NCBI RefSeq assembly: GCF_016802725.1
Contig: NC_052679.1
Coordinates: 2,480,001 to 2,544,000 of the forward strand
DNA from: Solenopsis invicta
Lineage: Eukaryota > Arthropoda > Insecta > Hymenoptera > Formicidae
Direction of reading: 5' to 3'
DNA: 64,000 nucleotides
The notes under the pieces: model-generated
Told to the model about the DNA's origin: nothing
The model's input: the letters and a program-made list of their open reading frames with translations, nothing else
The model's database searches: none
Part shown: positions 60,172 through 64,000 of the stretch, piece by piece
Position numbering within the stretch: position 1 is the stretch's first letter
Layout: each line of letters begins with the position of its first letter
Made by a program: the position numbers and the translations under genes

Positions 60172-60213
60172 ATGAGCATAACCAACGGAGTCGGCACTGT
60201 TGCGCATCGACCG
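60172..60213 (+). CDS. 14-codon candidate coding micro-exon (MSITNGVGTVAHRP)
   Basis: A pyrimidine-rich tract ending in TTGAATTGCAG is followed at once by ATG and 14 sense codons, then by the donor GTGAGTA at 60,214. The 42-base exon is a multiple of three and the flanking intron on each side is strongly AT-rich, whereas the exon is about half G+C. Translation from the ATG is MSITNGVGTVAHRP with phase-0 ends. This could be a first coding exon after a non-coding leader, or an internal cassette exon. Of the other plus-strand frames, one has an immediate TGA and the other is open without a start codon. I do not recognise the family. Neighbouring exons were not found, so the gene must extend across long introns, possibly beyond the right edge. 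The ORF length gives no support; the case rests on paired splice sites and the composition contrast. Confidence 0.5.
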
Positions 60214-63200
60214 GTGAGTAAAAGAAACTTTTATTTTATATAGAGATAATGGATCTATGATAAAAATATTGATCATAAAAATATGTGAACATGTAAATGT
60301 ATCCAGTTAATAACTAGATGATGACAAATATCTATATTTCATAGATTTGTTGTTTTTGAATAAATAGAGTAGAATATAAATTTGACTATATATATTTAAA
60401 CCCCTGGTGTGTGCAACACCACTTGTTGATTTATTGTGAGTACATTTGCACGCATGCTGAGCTCGCAAAGAAATTAGAGCTCGTTATGTTAACATTGTAT
60501 TAAATAATTAAATACATTAACTGATAACATCACGAAACTGTAATGTATTAGTAATATTCCTAATTGGACATTAGCATTTAGTGCGTTATAATTTATTAAA
60601 TTTTTGAGGTTGTTGTTTAAAAAGTGTAAAAAAAATGAAGAAAACATGAAAGAAGTAAAATGTGGAGCTATGAAAAATAAATTGCTTTCTTAAATGTAAA
60701 GCTTACATTAAAATCTTATATTCATGTTTCGTGAATGATGAAGATTGTTATAATACACGTGTAGATAGTACAAATTATTTATATATTCAGTAGTTTTATT
60801 CGAAATATATGTAAACACAAAATAAGAGAAAATAAAAAAATAATTAAAAATTAATGAAGATTAGAAATTAATACTTAAAACTGTTTCTGTAGAACATGGA
60901 AAAGTTGTTCAGACCAGTATACCGTTTTAAATTCCCATACATGTATTATCTTTTTAAAAATTTTTCCAGCATTAAACATTACATAAATGCATTGATGTAA
61001 AAATATATAAAAGCATGTATTGCGCGGGAATATGAAAAACGCTTATTGACAGCAGTAATGATTATACAAGAAGTTCATCGTTTCTTTCGGATCTTACATC
61101 ATTTTCATATCTCTGAATATCTAAGTTGATACGCTTCCGAGATAAGATTCAAGTCTATAAATACGGGTTTTAGATTCTCGACTAGTGCTCACGCTAGCAA
61201 TATGCATGCATTGCATTTCCATTTCTGAACGATTATATTTCTGACAGTCTCGCGAGGTATAATCAAGACTCTTCTTGAGAGAAGGATTGACAGGATAGAG
61301 AGAAGAAAAGTTTTTTCAAACTTGTATATAATTGTAAGTCTGGGTCACGGGGATTAATCTATCACAAAGAGACTCGATTATTTGATTAATGCGTTAATGA
61401 ACGTCGTGCATCTTTCGCGACATAATCGACGCGGCGAGAGTGATGTTATCTGCCGGACGTGTTAATTAACGTTAACGCATCTCCTTCCTATCGATCTCTA
61501 ACTGAGGATGCGGCTAGAAACCACGCGAGGTGGATGTACTTATTATTAGATATATCTTCGCGTATATTCGCGCCGATCGCACGTGAAGTTGCCGAAGACG
61601 AATAGGCGCGGATGTTGCCGATGCGCTGGAAAATTAAAACGATTTACGCACACTTCTCAGTCTCGGGATGATCTCGGGTCAGCGATCTTGGATTAAACTT
61701 CGCGCGCAAAGCCCAGATCTCACGTCCTATCCGCGTGGATGCGATCGTAACTGTACTCTGTGTACTTGGCAGCACTGCAGGGATTGACGTAAGTACGTTT
61801 GCGTAAGAGATTATTTTAAAACGGCAGATATAAAAATGTATACAAAGGGAGGAGCAAGGTAGAACTGTGTACGATCGACGTGTGATACAAATTCTTGATA
61901 CACAGCGGATGCGCGGGCAATGCGCGCGTGTGGAGCGATATACGACATTCCTGTACGGGAAGTTTCGAAACAGGACGAAATACGGCGAGTAGCTGTAAGG
62001 CTATTTCGTTATCGTAATCTCGCGACGATATCGTCGTATTGCCTGGCACAACTCGTCGCAAACGTGCGCGCTTTGCACCGGCAGTGCTTTAAGTTACGTC
62101 GTTTGCGAGTCGGACACGTTTGCACCCTTATCGGCAATAACATTATCGATTTATCGTCGCTTCGTCGCCTTCGGGACGCGAGCCCAAAAGGGCTTGTAAA
62201 GACTTTTGTGATAGGCGCGCTCGTAGGACCGCAGCTGCAGCATCTCGATTCCGATTGCATCTCACGTTTATTTATCTTCTTCAACGTGTATAAACGTTTA
62301 CTGCGAAGAGAAGTATCTCGATAATATGCAGAAATGTAATGATGAGTAAGAACTTTCCGTTTTATATGTTATAAAATCAAGAACTACGTCTAAAGAAATG
62401 TAAACGTAAAAATGACCATCATCTAAAATTACCGTATAAAAAAAAATTTCTAGTGCTTTAATAAAATGTTTTTAAAATTCCAATGAGGAGGCTATAGGAT
62501 TTTAGCGAAAAATAAGATATTTTTCAACATCATGTGAAGTTTTTATTTAGAGAGATAAATAAATAATACGTTTCTGCTTTGAAAACATGTATTTTTATTA
62601 AAAAAGTAGGATGCATAATTGAAATAAATATGAAAATAAATAATAATAGCTCTCTCTAAATAAATACGCGTACCTACATGATATATATATATAGCTACGA
62701 TTCAGCCTCAATAAATTATCTGAAATGAAAAATAAGCAACTTTTTTTCTTTATGCTTGTCATTTTCGGATTACGGAATTTTTCAGAATTTTTTAAAGTTT
62801 TATTTTTCACGAACTGCACTCTTTTGAATTTAAAAATTGCTTTTTTCTGAAAAATTAAAGATCGGAAAAATCTTCGAAAAAATATTACAATGTTGAATGT
62901 ATTGAAAATATTGCTTTAAAATTTTTAATTGATCAGATAAACTGTGTTTAAGATATCTTAGCTATTGCTTTGAAAACAATGTTTTGAGAAAATGCGTTCA
63001 AAGATCAAGAACACTTTTTCAATGTAATTTTACATCTTGCTTTTTTTAAGCAAATACGTATACATATTTTCAAAATAGAAACAAATTATGTATCTGTTTC
63101 TTTAAACACAACTGTTACATGATATTGAAAAACATCTATTTCTTTTATTTATTAGGCTTTTGTAACTTTCGAGTATAGGTATGTTTTTTAGTATGTCTAT

Positions 63201-63437
63201 TGCGAAAATATTTGGATATTGATAAAAGTGAAATTAAAAGTGCAACTAATTGAAGTAACAATCATTTATCGTTGTTTTTTTTTTTTTTTTTTTTTTTTCT
63301 TTTAAATAATAACGATATAATTTCTGTATAGATGCAATATGGTCGGTCTCTTCGCTTGATAGCTATGCAGTGTCTTACTCACAGGTCAGAACGGAACGAC
63401 TTTACCGTGTCTGATTTAAAACCGTTTGCGTGATTCA

Positions 63438-63440
<3 letters not shown>

Positions 63441-63484
<44 letters not shown>
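63441..63484 (+). repeat. (TC)n microsatellite
   Basis: About 22 CT units. Confidence 0.95.
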
Positions 63485-63488
<4 letters not shown>

Positions 63489-63504
63489 CTCCCTCTTTCC
63501 CTCT

Positions 63505-63546
63505 ACATCGCATCGCATCGCATCGCATCGCATCGCATCACATCGG
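63505..63546 (+). repeat. (CATCG)n pentanucleotide array
   Basis: Seven to eight units, the last but one changed to CATCA. Confidence 0.95.
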
Positions 63547-64000
63547 CCGGACCGGTTTTGGCAGTGGCACCCTGAAACACGTGTTTCCAATAAGCTTTTA
63601 TTGGTAGATAAATCAGGCGCGATCTTATTGTGGGATTATGATGTTTGCACGCACCGAGTCGTTTCATCGGACACGCGTGCATCGCGATGCTCGTAATTCG
63701 TGCGTTACACGTCCTCCGTCTCGCTCCCCCTCTTCCCCCTTTCTGCCCTGTCGTTTTTTATTCCGCGTGAATCTCGTCGGTTTTTGCGACACGCGCAGAT
63801 TTATGCGCTCGCGCGAGCTTTCGGCTTTTTGCAATTGTATAGACAGGTTGCGAAATATCGCGAGACGAAGCGAGAGATGGCATCAACAACCATGTCCGCA
63901 GTAAAAAAGATTTAGAGATGACTGATCTTAAAGCTAAGCTCAATACGCTGCGAACGCTCGCATATACGCACCTTTCTGAGTAATAGCGCAATAAATATTC

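Larger units (their letters stand above)
60214..64000. other. Presumed intron after the micro-exon, and right edge
   Basis: AT-rich to 61,230, CpG-rich 61,380-62,330, AT-rich to 63,300, then (T)n at 63,275-63,298, (TC)n at 63,441-63,484 and a CATCG pentanucleotide array at 63,505-63,546. A short exon-like motif CTGCAG|GGATTGAC|GTAAGTACG near 61,778-61,796 is too short to support. No next exon was recognised. Confidence 0.4.

Noticed and set aside
61778..61796. Eight-base exon between CTGCAG and GTAAGT
   Set aside because: Too short to separate from chance co-occurrence of splice-like words.
1..64000. CRISPR arrays, prophage, operons or tRNA genes
   Set aside because: No regularly spaced short repeats with unique spacers, no bacterial gene layout and no intact tRNA B-box/A-box pair was seen; the texture is eukaryotic.

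Overview
This window is almost entirely non-coding DNA from an animal nuclear genome. The best guess is an insect, and within insects a hymenopteran such as an ant. That is an inference from texture: sharp alternation of very AT-rich tracts (many at roughly 75-80% A+T by eye) with CpG-rich patches showing no CpG depletion, abundant (GA)n/(TC)n and (TTCG)n simple repeats, very long introns or intergenic spacers, and many short inverted-repeat DNA transposon relics. There are no operons, ribosome binding sites or intron-less genes of bacterial type. Most open reading frames are chance ORFs in CpG-rich DNA, where stop codons are rare.

Only two protein-coding exons can be defended. One is a minus-strand exon at 12,578-12,760. 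It gives the N-terminus of a Ser/Thr kinase of the AMPK-related (CAMKL) type, with a poly-glycine tract, the glycine loop GKGNFARV and a clean GTGAGT donor. The rest of its kinase domain is not seen to the left, so its first intron is at least 12.5 kb or the next exon lies outside the window. The other is a 42-base plus-strand exon at 60,172-60,213 (MSITNGVGTVAHRP) with a good polypyrimidine tract/acceptor and a GTGAGTA donor. No family was recognised. A purine-to-pyrimidine strand switch at about 31,540 looks like a divergent promoter or 5'UTR region.

The dominant structure is a giant foldback element at about 22,441-27,664. Two 2.2-3.0 kb arms are inverted around a 72-base loop. Each arm has an AT-rich outer part, a nested small inverted-repeat element present in both arms, and an inner CpG-rich tandem array of ~300-base units (three in the left arm, five in the right). 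The right arm carries an extra ~150-base inverted-repeat insertion, and the left arm preserves the empty site.

Around it are at least eight further repeat families with visible terminal inverted repeats. They include a TTAA-flanked piggyBac-like element (3,256-4,022), CACTGAG-ended elements, one with TA duplications (6,479-6,726 and 49,243-49,449), an AAGGATGTAT family in opposite orientations (14,544-14,992 and 45,312-45,886), and a GAAAGAACGATTTTGC family (about four copies). A long interspersed family has three copies (11,320-12,180; 20,745-21,625 reversed; 43,120-44,700), one of them split by another small element. A degenerate 5S rRNA pseudogene lies on the minus strand at 58,162-58,293. 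A cluster of four TGACGTC sites lies within 273 bases at 53,535-53,807. The remaining CpG-rich patches with embedded homeodomain-like TTAATTA words could be regulatory, but this cannot be proved from sequence alone.
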